Below are positions 6,284 to 13,659 of a DNA stretch of 24,362 bases, piece after piece. How positions within the stretch are numbered: the stretch's first letter is position 1; each line of letters begins with the position of its first letter. Position numbers and translations under genes: made by a program. The stretch is from Zestomicrobium sp964482405 (lineage in GTDB: Archaea > Thermoproteota > Thermoprotei_A > Sulfolobales > NBVN01): NCBI GenBank assembly GCA_964482405.1, contig CAYZXH010000025.1, positions 1-24,362 of the forward strand. The letters run 5' to 3'. The notes under the pieces were generated by a model. That model searched no databases. It worked only from the letters and a program-made list of their open reading frames with translations, and had not been told where the DNA came from.

Positions 6284-7492
6284 CTACCCTAGCGAAATCC
6301 CCCACTCACTAACCACGCTCTCGTCAATAAAGCTAGGGACCTGAGTTATGTCGTAAGCTCCGGGATAGAGTATTCTTGCCAAGACCTCGACGGCTAGACC
6401 TAGTCGGGGACCAGGGCGTGAGACTATGTCCTCGATAATGCCGCCCAGCACGTACACCCTCCCCTCCCTTACGGCCGTAATGTTGCTCCAGCCAGGTCTT
6501 GAGGTAATCATCTCTATCAAGTCTTGAGGGGTGCCGAATATCCCGTAATTATAGCTTAGGAGAATGACTGAGGGGTTTAAATCAATGATTGATTCCGGGC
6601 TAGCTATGAACCAAGAAAAGCTAGTGTTTCCGAAAATGTTTTCTCCTCCTGCGTACACTATCATGCTGTTCTGGAAAGTATTCCCACCTAAAGTCCAGTA
6701 ATCAGGGAAGATCTCCCAGTACACACTAACTTTAGGAGTTCCGGTAGTGTTGAGGTAGTTTATTATTTTCGTGTACGTATTCATGACTCTACTAGTTATA
6801 TTACTTAGTAACTCCAGCGCTGAGTCAGCCTTATTCATGATAATCCCTAAAGACATCACAGCGTTGTATACATCCCCGAAGTCCTCAACCTTAACAACGT
6901 AAACGCAGATCCCTAGATCAGATAAGGTCTTAACATACTTCTCTATTTGAGCTGAGTAAGTCACGAAGACTACGTCAGGTCTAAGACTAGCTATTAACTC
7001 CACGTTCAAAGTGAAGGCATCACCCACAACCTTAACAACCCCTTTCTCAATCAACTCGTTAATAACGGGTGGATAGTTAGAAAACCTATCAACCCCAACA
7101 ACCTTATCACCAGAACCTAAAGAAAACAGAATTTCTGTTAATGAAGGACCTACCGAGACTACTCTAGAAGGCTCGTACTTCACGTAAACAGTTCTTCCAA
7201 TACTATCAGTAATTACTAGCGGGTACTTAACCTCCCTTAATTTGCTGCTAAGTTCTTCATAGCTGGCTTGCAAGTTCTTAGCTAGATCTCCTATCTCGTT
7301 AACTCTCCTCGAAAGCGAGTTAATTGATTCCTGAAGCTCGGAAACGTTAGCTTGAACTTTACCTAAGACTGTTTCCTGCTTTAAGAGGATATCCCTAACT
7401 TCATTAATCATCAAGTAATTGATTGTGAAAGAAACAATACCGAATACTAAAACTACCAAGAGTAACGCGACGTAGATTTTCTGATTCACCAT
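6284..7492 (-). CDS. ABC importer substrate-binding protein (BtuF/FepB-like) with TM anchor and coiled-coil stalk
   Basis: Starting at ATG 7490-7492 the protein has about 402 residues: one membrane helix (about residues 6-27), a heptad-like stalk of roughly 55 residues (VRDILLKQETVLGKVQANVS onwards), then a class-III binding domain. The latter shows ITDSIGRTVYVKYEPSRVVS, SLTEILFSLGSGDKVVGVD, and SPESIIDLNPSVILLS, typical of cobalamin/iron-chelate receptors. It delivers substrate to the FecCD permease. An upstream in-frame ATG at 7609 would add 39 residues that lack family features and overlap the preceding gene. The TATA-like TTATTATC (about 7523-7530) and the palindrome at 7493-7511 favour the 7492 start. 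There is no lipobox; the helix anchors it. Confidence 0.88.
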   Translation of the reverse strand: MVNQKIYVALLLVVLVFGIVSFTINYLMINEVRDILLKQETVLGKVQANVSELQESINSLSRRVNEIGDLAKNLQASYEELSSKLREVKYPLVITDSIGRTVYVKYEPSRVVSVGPSLTEILFSLGSGDKVVGVDRFSNYPPVINELIEKGVVKVVGDAFTLNVELIASLRPDVVFVTYSAQIEKYVKTLSDLGICVYVVKVEDFGDVYNAVMSLGIIMNKADSALELLSNITSRVMNTYTKIINYLNTTGTPKVSVYWEIFPDYWTLGGNTFQNSMIVYAGGENIFGNTSFSWFIASPESIIDLNPSVILLSYNYGIFGTPQDLIEMITSRPGWSNITAVREGRVYVLGGIIEDIVSRPGPRLGLAVEVLARILYPGAYDITQVPSFIDESVVSEWGISLG

Positions 7493-7511
7493 ATTGGATA
7501 CCCTATCCAAT
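7493..7511. promoter_or_regulatory. Perfect 8-3-8 palindrome, operator candidate
   Basis: ATTGGATA-CCC-TATCCAAT is a perfect inverted repeat directly against the start codon of the binding-protein gene and downstream of its TATA-like element. A dimeric regulator bound here would block initiation or translation of the importer operon. The size is like DtxR/MntR-type operators, but the sequence is not a known box, so the ligand and regulator are unassigned. Confidence 0.55.
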
Positions 7512-7580
7512 AAATAACCAGAAAAGATAATAAGCTTTTCGGTCCATGAATGAAATCCTAAACACTTACTCACGATCCTC

Positions 7581-8261
7581 TCAATACATCGTGGTGCGGA
7601 GTAGGTCACGCAAGGTCTGGAATGAGATAAACCACGCTACAGGACCTAAGAAAAATATGAACGCGGAAACTAGAATTAGAACACCCACGATTACGAATCT
7701 CTTATCACCTAACACGCGGCTTAGCCTCTCAAAGATTAGGAAGAACCCTATGTAAGCTAAGAGATAAGTGATTAAGATACCGATAACTAGTAAGTAAGTG
7801 ATGAGGTACGCGATGAGGTCTGCTATTACTAAGTACATGATGGGTAATATAGTCATTTGAATAGCTACCAGTGTTAACGCTGCTATGAAGCCCCAGCTAA
7901 CCATGGTTAGCGGGGTGCGTAAACCTGCCTCCCGAGTTTCAAGCTCCCTCAACGCGGGAATCATCTCACCGAATACGGCATACAACCATATCAGAAGACT
8001 GGCTGCGAGACTCAGCATAATTAACTGCGTTTGAGGACTTAATAACAGGAGTGGGAGTCCCCTACTCAAATCCATTAGATCGTGCCCGCTTACCAGAAAA
8101 CGTAGGTAGGTACTTAGCAACCACCATAAAAGTAGGAAAAACGCTATGTTCTCAATTACAGTAGCTATAATTAAATACTTGGAAGCTCTGTAGAGACTAG
8201 TCAGCGACTCTCGTTGTGCCACATATGTATACTCACTCACAACACCCATAATCGCTACCAT
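7581..8261 (-). CDS. Multi-pass membrane protein of the ABC-2 exporter operon
   Basis: This 226-residue hydrophobic protein has about six helices. Visible segments include IIATVIENIAFFLLLWWLL (about 31-49), a run around MLSLAASLLIWLYAVFG, a long double helix around LIAYLITYLLVIGILITYLL, and VIVGVLILVSAFIFFLGPV near the C-terminus. I do not recognise the family with confidence; it recalls the small DUF973/DUF996-type membrane proteins of crenarchaea. It follows the ABC-2 permease gene by 33 bases with an AGTAGGT ribosome site ahead of ATG 8259-8261, so it is probably co-transcribed with the exporter and may be an accessory or substrate-handling subunit. That link rests on position only. Confidence 0.65.
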   Translation of the reverse strand: MVAIMGVVSEYTYVAQRESLTSLYRASKYLIIATVIENIAFFLLLWWLLSTYLRFLVSGHDLMDLSRGLPLLLLSPQTQLIMLSLAASLLIWLYAVFGEMIPALRELETREAGLRTPLTMVSWGFIAALTLVAIQMTILPIMYLVIADLIAYLITYLLVIGILITYLLAYIGFFLIFERLSRVLGDKRFVIVGVLILVSAFIFFLGPVAWFISFQTLRDLLRTTMY

Positions 8262-8294
8262 AAAACCTACTTATCGAGGATAATTAATTATTAT

Positions 8295-9056
8295 TCACTC
8301 AATAATCCTCCTCAAGTTCTTGATAGCCACCACTAAAGAGAGGGTGGTAAAGCATATCAGTATTAGTGTTTCCTGAAGTATGTCATACGAGCCGTCCACG
8401 AGCAGTTTCCTCAGCGCTGACACTGTGTAGGTGAGTGGATTAGCTAAGGAGATGTACTTGATCGCGTCAGGCATTACGTCTATCGGGTATAGCGCGTTGC
8501 TAGCGAAGAAGAGAGGCATTGTTATCGCACCTATTATCCCCATAAACCTCTCACGTGTTCTAAGTAGGGAGGCTATGAGTATGGAGAGCCCTGTGAAACC
8601 CATACACGCTAGAACAAGTATTAAGTAACCCGTCGCCAAGTTCAGCGGATTACCGCTTATTCTAGCACCTACGGCTACAGCTGATACCAAAACTATGACG
8701 TACTGGGTTGACGCTCTAATACCTCCAGCCAGGGCCCTCCCCATGACTATGTAGCTCCTAGGAATAGGTGAGGTAAGGAGCTTCTTCAGTATCCCCGACT
8801 CCCTCTCAAATATCAACGCTATCCCGTAAGCTAGCGATATGAACGTAGAGGACTGAAGTATCACGCCGGGAGTTATGAAGGTCACATAATCCCCTACGTT
8901 CGGGAATGCTCTTATCCTAGCCATGACGGAACCGAAGACCGCGATCCAGAGTATTGGCTGGACAGCGCGCGTGAGTATCTCGAACGGGTCATGTTTTATC
9001 CTCCTTAACTCCATCTCAGCCATTGAAGCAAGTGACGCTAACTTCATGGAACGCAT
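8295..9056 (-). CDS. ABC-2 type exporter permease
   Basis: This 253-residue protein is of the DrrB/NodJ-like ABC-2 class. After an amphipathic N-terminus (LASMAEMELRRIKHDPFEIL) come about six helices, with a conserved cytosolic stretch ALIFERESGILKKLLTSPIP (about residues 80-99) that contacts the ATPase, and the LLRTRERFMGIIGAITMPLF region. Such permeases dimerise and export lipids, drugs or polysaccharides. Start and stop overlap tightly with the ATPase gene: the ATG at 9054-9056 shares one base with the TAA of the ATPase (TAATG), so the two are translated together. The substrate is unknown. Confidence 0.9.
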   Translation of the reverse strand: MRSMKLASLASMAEMELRRIKHDPFEILTRAVQPILWIAVFGSVMARIRAFPNVGDYVTFITPGVILQSSTFISLAYGIALIFERESGILKKLLTSPIPRSYIVMGRALAGGIRASTQYVIVLVSAVAVGARISGNPLNLATGYLILVLACMGFTGLSILIASLLRTRERFMGIIGAITMPLFFASNALYPIDVMPDAIKYISLANPLTYTVSALRKLLVDGSYDILQETLILICFTTLSLVVAIKNLRRIIE

Positions 9057-10069
9057 TACCCACCCCTCCTAATCATCTTCCTCATACTCACTACCTCCCT
9101 CATCCTACCAGACTCCTCAGCGATTCTCCTACCAGTAAGTTTTATGAAGACCTCGTCCAACGACGCTTCCCTAACCTTCACCTCGGAGACTGAGTAGCCG
9201 CTAACGAAGATTTTCTCAAGTATCTTAGGGAGTTTAGCAGGTATGTCGTCAACCACTAACTCAACGTGATCGTTGCTGAAGTTAGAGATGCTTACTCCAG
9301 GGATTCCTGACATGATCTCACATAGTCTTGAGTTATTCAAGGACTCCTTGAAAAACACGAGAACCTTATTACCCTCGACGTGTTTCTTTAGATCGTTAGG
9401 TGTTCCGTGAGCCACCACCCTCCCCTGATTAAGGAGGGTTACGTAATCAGCGTATTTGTCTGCCTCGTCCATATAATGGGTTGCGAAGAAGACCGTCACA
9501 CCGTTCTCTTTCCTGAACTCACTTATCTTATCCCAAACCAAGCTACGTGCTCCCGGGTCAAGACCTATTGTCGGCTCGTCAAGAATTAAAAGCTTAGGAC
9601 TACGCATTAAGGCGATTGCTATCTCAAGCCTCCTTATCATCCCACCGGAATAAGTTCTTACGAGTCTTCCGGAGGCCTCACTTAACCCCATGAAATCAAG
9701 TAATTCCTCTATTTTCCTACTCCTTAACTCTCTGGGAATACCGTATATCTTTGAGTAGATGAGCATGTTCTCGTAACCGCTTAAATCGCTCCAAAGCGAT
9801 ACTTCCTGAGGTACGTAACCAATCAGTTCCCTAATCTTAGAGGAATTCTTAACAACGTCGTGGCCGAAAACCTTCGCGGAACCCTCGTTAGGTCTTAACT
9901 GAGTGGTTACTACTCTTATTAAGGTAGTCTTGCCGGCACCGTTAGGACCTAGTAAAGCGTGGACAGCCCCCTCCTCCACATCTAAACTCACACCATCTAA
10001 AGCTCTGATCTTGTGTCCGTAAACCTTGACTAAATCCCTAACCTCAATGGCGTTCAACTCTACCCCCAT
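9056..10069 (-). CDS. ABC exporter ATPase (DrrA/CcmA-like)
   Basis: This 337-residue ATPase has Walker A GPNGAGKTT (41-49), Q-loop IGYVPQ, signature YSGGMIRRLEIA, Walker B LLILDEP and an intact H-loop (FFATHYMDEAD). A C-terminal extension of about 100 residues is of the kind found in DrrA-like exporters; it ends in ASLDEVFIKLTGR. It powers the ABC-2 permease encoded just downstream. TTAATATAT at about 10088-10096 (minus strand) lies 23-27 bases before the ATG at 10067-10069, so the mRNA is probably leaderless. The gene order ATPase, permease, membrane protein forms a three-gene operon. Confidence 0.92.
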   Translation of the reverse strand: MGVELNAIEVRDLVKVYGHKIRALDGVSLDVEEGAVHALLGPNGAGKTTLIRVVTTQLRPNEGSAKVFGHDVVKNSSKIRELIGYVPQEVSLWSDLSGYENMLIYSKIYGIPRELRSRKIEELLDFMGLSEASGRLVRTYSGGMIRRLEIAIALMRSPKLLILDEPTIGLDPGARSLVWDKISEFRKENGVTVFFATHYMDEADKYADYVTLLNQGRVVAHGTPNDLKKHVEGNKVLVFFKESLNNSRLCEIMSGIPGVSISNFSNDHVELVVDDIPAKLPKILEKIFVSGYSVSEVKVREASLDEVFIKLTGRRIAEESGRMREVVSMRKMIRRGG

Positions 10070-10087
10070 TCGCTATATTCTTGAAAA

Positions 10088-10096
10088 ATATATTAA
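10088..10096 (-). promoter_or_regulatory. TATA box of the ABC exporter operon
   Basis: On the minus strand this reads TTAATATAT, about 23-27 bases before the ATG at 10069, which fits a leaderless transcript beginning at or beside the start codon. Confidence 0.5.
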
Positions 10097-10162
10097 GTAA
10101 TTGACTACTGCTTGACCACACGAAACCTAGCAAAGTTATTACTCTAGCTAACGCTAGATATC

Positions 10163-10519
10163 TTGGTGGAAATCTTGAGTAAAGAAGAGAGAGATGTGGA
10201 GGAACTACGCGAAGTCTTAAAAGCTATCTCAGAATTCTTAAAAGAACTTAAAGAACCTTTAGGAGACCTACTCAAGATGCTGACTGAGAGCGTAAGTGGT
10301 GAGAAGCTAGGTAAGGAAGTAAGTATGTTCTATAAGTCTTTAGTAGAGAGCGGGGTTGACCCGCAAACAGCTAAGGAATGGACTGAGAGATTCCTTGATG
10401 AGAAACTGAAGTCATTGCCTAACATGAGTTTCCTGAAGGACCTGCTAAGCGAGAGATCTTGGGCGAGGCGTCGAGAGGAAGAGGAAGAAGAGGAGGAAAA
10501 AGAGAAGGAAGAAGAGTAA
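10163..10519 (+). CDS. Small helical protein with acidic Glu-rich tail, unknown function
   Basis: This 118-residue protein has no family I recognise. It is charged and helix-rich, with VEELREVLKAISEFLKELKE (about 12-31) likely to form a coiled coil, a middle section GVDPQTAKEWTERFLDEKLK, and a tail after residue 102 made almost only of Glu, Lys and Arg. The tail is encoded by a purine-only run (about 10477-10518). Start is TTG at 10163 or GTG at 10166. It is 44 bases upstream of an HTH protein on the same strand. Tails of this kind often mediate loose ionic contacts, but no activity can be claimed. Confidence 0.7.
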   Translation: MVEILSKEERDVEELREVLKAISEFLKELKEPLGDLLKMLTESVSGEKLGKEVSMFYKSLVESGVDPQTAKEWTERFLDEKLKSLPNMSFLKDLLSERSWARRREEEEEEEEKEKEEE

Positions 10520-10563
10520 CGCGTAAAAACACTCAGAACCCAACAACTCCTCCAGGGACTTGA

Positions 10564-11010
10564 ATGTCTTCCAGCGACACGCTGAAGAGAGTTGAGGAAC
10601 TGCTTGAGCATATAGTCAGGAAGCTAGAAAGACTTGAGGAATTACTTACCACACTGAGTAATGACCCGACCTACACGATGGCCGTAGAACTAACACTCTA
10701 TTTTTCCATTCCTGTTCAGAGAGCGATTAAGTTAGCTCGAGAACTAGTTATTTTGCTGAAGGAGGTGCCGGAGTCAGACCCAATAACTAAGGCAATACTA
10801 GAGGTTCTCGCTTCCTCGGAGAGCGGCATAAGCATCTCAGAACTAACTAGGAGGGTTAGGAAGATTAGAGGCACTGCTTCTAGAAGGATAATATCAGAGA
10901 GAATCAGATTGCTGGAGAGTAGGGGTGTAGTGGAGGTTGTGAGGTCTGGTAACGTCGCTAAGATTTATTTAAGGAGAGGAGTTACTCACGAGGGACTCGA
11001 TAGTGGTTAA
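10564..11010 (+). CDS. Coiled-coil winged-HTH protein, putative regulator
   Basis: This 148-residue protein has two parts. Residues 5-70 form charged and hydrophobic helices (LKRVEELLEHIVRKLERLEE suggests a coiled coil for dimerisation). Residues about 80-140 look like a winged helix: ITKAILEVLASSESGISISE, then LTRRVRKIRGTASRRIISER, then IRLLESRGVVEVVRSGNVAK and IYLRR, which match recognition helix and wing. A DNA-binding role is inferred. ATG 10564 is the first start in frame and follows a GGGA-type ribosome site. The last eight bases overlap the next gene's GTG start, so the two are coupled. Confidence 0.75.
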   Translation: MSSSDTLKRVEELLEHIVRKLERLEELLTTLSNDPTYTMAVELTLYFSIPVQRAIKLARELVILLKEVPESDPITKAILEVLASSESGISISELTRRVRKIRGTASRRIISERIRLLESRGVVEVVRSGNVAKIYLRRGVTHEGLDSG

Positions 11011-11266
11011 GCTGTTTAATTACGTTTCGATAGCTCATCAAATATTCTTAATCTTACTCGCCCTAGCAGATCTGGGAGCTTACCTCTTCTTCTACCTGAC
11101 GATAATTAAGTACGTGTCGCTACTTAAGTTTCGTTTAAGGCTATTCCTCAGCGGCTTGCCGGGAGATTTAAGAAAATCTGCTTACAGTCTCTATAAGTCT
11201 TACGTAGAGACGAACTTAAGCTTGATGAGCTTCCGCAACCTACTATCCTTGATTCGGCGAGGTTGA
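11003..11266 (+). CDS. Small membrane protein coupled to the HTH gene
   Basis: This 87-residue protein has one long hydrophobic stretch (about residues 9-37, IAHQIFLILLALADLGAYLF onwards), probably one or two helices, followed by a basic, Ser/Leu-rich tail. No family is recognised. Its GTG start at 11003 lies inside the last codons of the HTH gene (8-base overlap), which argues for a real, co-translated gene. Pairing of a cytosolic HTH protein with a small membrane protein suggests a membrane-linked regulator, but this is inference from gene order. Confidence 0.6.
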   Translation: MVKLFNYVSIAHQIFLILLALADLGAYLFFYLTIIKYVSLLKFRLRLFLSGLPGDLRKSAYSLYKSYVETNLSLMSFRNLLSLIRRG

Positions 11267-11328
11267 CGGGCATGGTTTCAGGGTTCGGGCTTCATCGTTA
11301 TCTAAGTATTTTTCTGACTCACCACCAT

Positions 11329-11380
11329 ATCTCTCCGCGTCAGCTCCACACCCCTCTTCGGGAGCGAGCCCCCAAGAGAT
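11329..11380. ncRNA. Nested stem-loop, candidate structured RNA
   Basis: ATCTCT (11329-11334) pairs with AGAGAT (11375-11380). Inside, GCTCC (11343-11347) pairs with GGAGC (11361-11365) around a loop that includes TTCG. Two nested perfect stems in 52 bases suggest RNA structure. The strand is uncertain, because a TATA-like element near 11406 could be read either way. Confidence 0.3.
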
Positions 11381-11403
11381 GCAGAACTGTGTCTGATGTG
11401 ATG

Positions 11404-11560
11404 GTATTTAAGTTCTTGAGACTCTTATGTGCTGATATCTCCGTGTTTCCGAGACTCGCGGGGTTGTGAGCCACTAGGCGACTAGTGGTGAGCTACCGCG
11501 GTGAGGGGGCACAGAGGAAGCGTGATGAACCACTCGTCACGCAAGCACACACAAGCAATC
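11404..11560 (+). ncRNA. Candidate structured non-coding RNA with GNRA-capped hairpin
   Basis: CCACTAG-GCGA-CTAGTGG (11471-11488) is a perfect seven-pair stem closed by a GNRA tetraloop on the plus strand, a hallmark of folded RNA. A second hairpin of nine pairs (one G-U), GCGTGATGA-ACCAC-TCGTCACGC, follows at 11520-11542. A TATA-like ATTTAAG at 11406-11412 could start transcription near 11433. No known RNA class is matched; GTGATGA at 11522 resembles a C/D box C but lies inside the stem and has no D partner. The ends are approximate. Confidence 0.35.
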
Positions 11561-11669
11561 ACAAAGCATGGCGAGAGGTGAACGCTCTATCAAAGCCCTC
11601 ACAATAGCTTTAGGAGGAATCTAAGATAATCAGAAATCATTAAAAGCAGACAAAACTCAATACGGTGAC

Positions 11670-13022
11670 TCACCAACCGCGTATCTTAGCTAGTACGTCG
11701 TTACTCACCCTGCCTTCCTCAACGTCCTTGATAGACTTCTCTAATATGTTAAGTCCTTCCTCAAGAACGTCCTCCTCTATAGTTAGTGGCGGCTGAATCC
11801 TGAGTACGTTCCCGGAAAGAAACATAACGAATAATCCTAACTCGTAAGCTCTCCAAACAACCTTCTTGGCTTCCTCAAACCCCCTCACCTTACTTTCCTT
11901 ATCCTTCACTAACTCCAGACCTATCATGAGGCCCTTACCCCTCACATCACCCACTATAGAGGACTCATCACGTAACCTCCTTAACCTACTTAAAACAGCC
12001 TCACCAAGTCTCTCAGCTCTCCTCACTAAGTCTCTCTCCTTAATTAATTGAATAGTTCTCAGAGCTACCCTAGCTATGAGCGGGTTACCGGCTAGCGTGA
12101 ACGAGTAAGCGAAGTCAGGTAGAGAATTCATTATGTCCTCCTTACCGAGTATAGCAGAGATCGGTAGACCGGAACCGAGGGGTTTCCCTAAGGTTATTAC
12201 GTCAGGTCTGAAACTGAAGTGTTGATATCCGAACCACCTGCCCGTCCTCCCCAGACACGTCTGAACCTCGTCCACTATCATGGGTATCCCGTGCTTCCTC
12301 AGAATGTTCTCAAGCTGCGTGAAGTAGTTTTCGGGAGGCACTATTATGCCCCCGTCACCCTGGATAGGCTCAGTAATCAGGGCTACCACGTTCTCAGGAT
12401 CTACCTCATCTATTAAGGTCTTCACACACTCAATACACGACATCCTGCAAGACCCGGGGTTCAGGCCTAACGGACACCTATAACAGTAGGGGTAGGGAAC
12501 CTTAACGCTCCTCAACCAAGGACCTATTACCTCCGCGACCTTGAGGGAGAGATCCACTCCTGAGACCGTGGTGGTTCCCACGCAGCAGCCGTGGAAACTG
12601 CCTAAATGACTTACTAGCACGTTCGAGTTCCTCCTAAAACCTTTAGCAAGCATTAAAGCGCCTTCGTTAGCGTCACTACCGCTCAACCCTAAAACAACCC
12701 TCCAGTCCTTGAAGCCCGTCAGAGACAGTAGCTCCTCTGCTAGGTGTAGGGCAGGTATGTTATAGCCGTATATGAAGGTAAAATGAATTAGTTCCTCAGC
12801 CTGCTCCTTAATCACCTCAACGATGTCGGGGTCGCAGTAACCGAGGTTAGTGACGGCAGCGCTTGACGTGAAGTCTATGTAGGACCTGCCGCTAACGTCG
12901 AACACTCTGGAATTCCTCCCTCTGACAGCGATGACTGGCGCGTAAGAAGTTCTCTGAACTCTTGAAAACACTTTCTCATACCTAGCCATGATTTCCTCGG
13001 GTGAGTCCCTGTAGAGACTCAA
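11670..13022 (-). CDS. Class-III PLP aminotransferase (GABA/acetylornithine-like, possible amino-acid racemase)
   Basis: This 450-residue fold-type I enzyme has FHGCCVGTTTVSG (about 143-155), ITEPIQGDGGIIVPP (216-230), IVDEVQTCLGRTG (249-261, D251 contacting the pyridine nitrogen) and the PLP lysine K280 in TLGKPLGSG. The family covers 4-aminobutyrate, ornithine and acetylornithine aminotransferases. Related hyperthermophilic archaeal enzymes with the same YRCP cysteine segment (here residues 180-199, five Cys) include broad amino-acid racemases, so the reaction cannot be fixed from sequence. The start is TTG at 13020-13022, with a TATA-like CTTTAATTA about 35 bases upstream; an ATG 11 codons in is less likely because the N-terminal arm is typical. 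It is probably monocistronic and no arginine or lysine biosynthesis genes are nearby. Confidence 0.9.
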   Translation of the reverse strand: MSLYRDSPEEIMARYEKVFSRVQRTSYAPVIAVRGRNSRVFDVSGRSYIDFTSSAAVTNLGYCDPDIVEVIKEQAEELIHFTFIYGYNIPALHLAEELLSLTGFKDWRVVLGLSGSDANEGALMLAKGFRRNSNVLVSHLGSFHGCCVGTTTVSGVDLSLKVAEVIGPWLRSVKVPYPYCYRCPLGLNPGSCRMSCIECVKTLIDEVDPENVVALITEPIQGDGGIIVPPENYFTQLENILRKHGIPMIVDEVQTCLGRTGRWFGYQHFSFRPDVITLGKPLGSGLPISAILGKEDIMNSLPDFAYSFTLAGNPLIARVALRTIQLIKERDLVRRAERLGEAVLSRLRRLRDESSIVGDVRGKGLMIGLELVKDKESKVRGFEEAKKVVWRAYELGLFVMFLSGNVLRIQPPLTIEEDVLEEGLNILEKSIKDVEEGRVSNDVLAKIRGW

Positions 13023-13113
13023 ACGATTACACCCTTTAAAGACTTGAAGAGATAATTAAAGGATCTTTGTGGACGTGTTGGCCTGCTCAACACCCACATT
13101 AACGATTAGTGAC

Positions 13114-13407
13114 TCACTCCGAGTGTCCGCTACCGGCAAGCTTTCTCAGGATCAGGAAGTTGATGAGTATGAGCGCTAGTGTTAGGATTAGGGATAAGCT
13201 TATTATGATTGGCAGGAACCCCGTATCCCCTAAACCAAAGCATATCGGGATGAAGAGCAGTATCACGCAACCGGCAACCCCTGACGAGACCCCTCCTTGA
13301 TTGGCTGGGGTCAGGGTCTGTAGTAGCGCGGAGAGGAGGATTAGTGCGAGGCCCGCGAACAGGACTATAATACCGAGTCTTAACAGAGGGTTGGCCACGC
13401 TAATCAC
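13114..13407 (-). CDS. DUF131-like small membrane protein, second copy
   Basis: This 97-residue protein has three hydrophobic segments (about 10-30, 42-60, 66-88). It resembles its upstream neighbour in layout: a first helix, a short polar loop, a Gly-rich stretch (QGGVSSGVAGCVILLFIPIC) and a C-terminal helix pair. The GGxxxxGPxPIVFG motif of DUF131 is degenerate here (LLFIPICFG), so it looks like a diverged tandem duplicate. It overlaps its neighbour by four bases (ATGA type), giving translational coupling. Function unknown. Confidence 0.65.
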   Translation of the reverse strand: MISVANPLLRLGIIVLFAGLALILLSALLQTLTPANQGGVSSGVAGCVILLFIPICFGLGDTGFLPIIISLSLILTLALILINFLILRKLAGSGHSE

Positions 13408-13649
13408 CTAATATTCGCTAAGATAAACGTTATGAGGACGATCGACGTTAAGGTTATGGCGAGTATTAAGAGGATCTTCGATGCTTTCTGGCTGGTACCG
13501 AAGACTATTGGTACGGGACCTATTATTAGGACGCCACCGCCCTCCAACTTACGGTCCCCGTCCTGACTCAATAAGGCGGCGAGAAGTAGTGAAATACCGC
13601 CAACGATCAGCACGAGTCCTGAGAAAAGCAGGATTTCAGGAAGTTCCAT
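13404..13649 (-). CDS. DUF131 (TIGR00304-type) membrane protein
   Basis: This 81-residue protein carries the recognisable DUF131 pattern: two N-terminal hydrophobic stretches, then GGGVLIIGPVPIVFGTSQKA (about 37-56) and a final helix. The family is archaeal, of unknown function, with two to three helices. ATG 13647-13649 is preceded by a TATA box at 13683-13690 and an inverted repeat at 13660-13681. It is coupled to the second copy by a 4-base overlap. Confidence 0.75.
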   Translation of the reverse strand: MELPEILLFSGLVLIVGGISLLLAALLSQDGDRKLEGGGVLIIGPVPIVFGTSQKASKILLILAITLTSIVLITFILANIR

Positions 13650-13659
13650 CGCCGGCCCC

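Larger units (their letters stand above)
11267..11669. other. 403-base region without a credible gene, rich in hairpins
   Basis: It lies between two converging genes. The only long frame here (11263-11469) has an odd Arg/His/Pro/Cys-rich composition and is not credible. The stretch holds nested stems at 11329-11380, a TATA-like ATTTAAG near 11406, two perfect hairpins (11471-11488, 11520-11542) and an AAAGC/GCTTT pair at about 11592-11611. It does not show the conserved cores of RNase P RNA, SRP RNA or a tRNA. Confidence 0.5.

Noticed and set aside
7493..7609. N-terminal extension of the binding protein to an ATG at 7609
   Set aside because: It would add 39 residues unlike the family, overlap the preceding gene and translate across the palindrome; ATG 7492 leads straight into the membrane helix.
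10477..10519. Purine-only run as a regulatory or repeat element
   Set aside because: It is explained by the Glu/Arg/Lys tail of the protein ending at 10519.
11263..11469. 68-residue frame overlapping the stop of the small membrane protein gene
   Set aside because: It is rich in Arg, His, Pro and Cys, matches no family, has a TTG start and lies over the nested hairpins; more likely chance.
11520..11560. C/D-box guide RNA suggested by GTGATGA at 11522
   Set aside because: The motif is inside a nine-pair hairpin and no correctly spaced CTGA box or second C/D pair follows.
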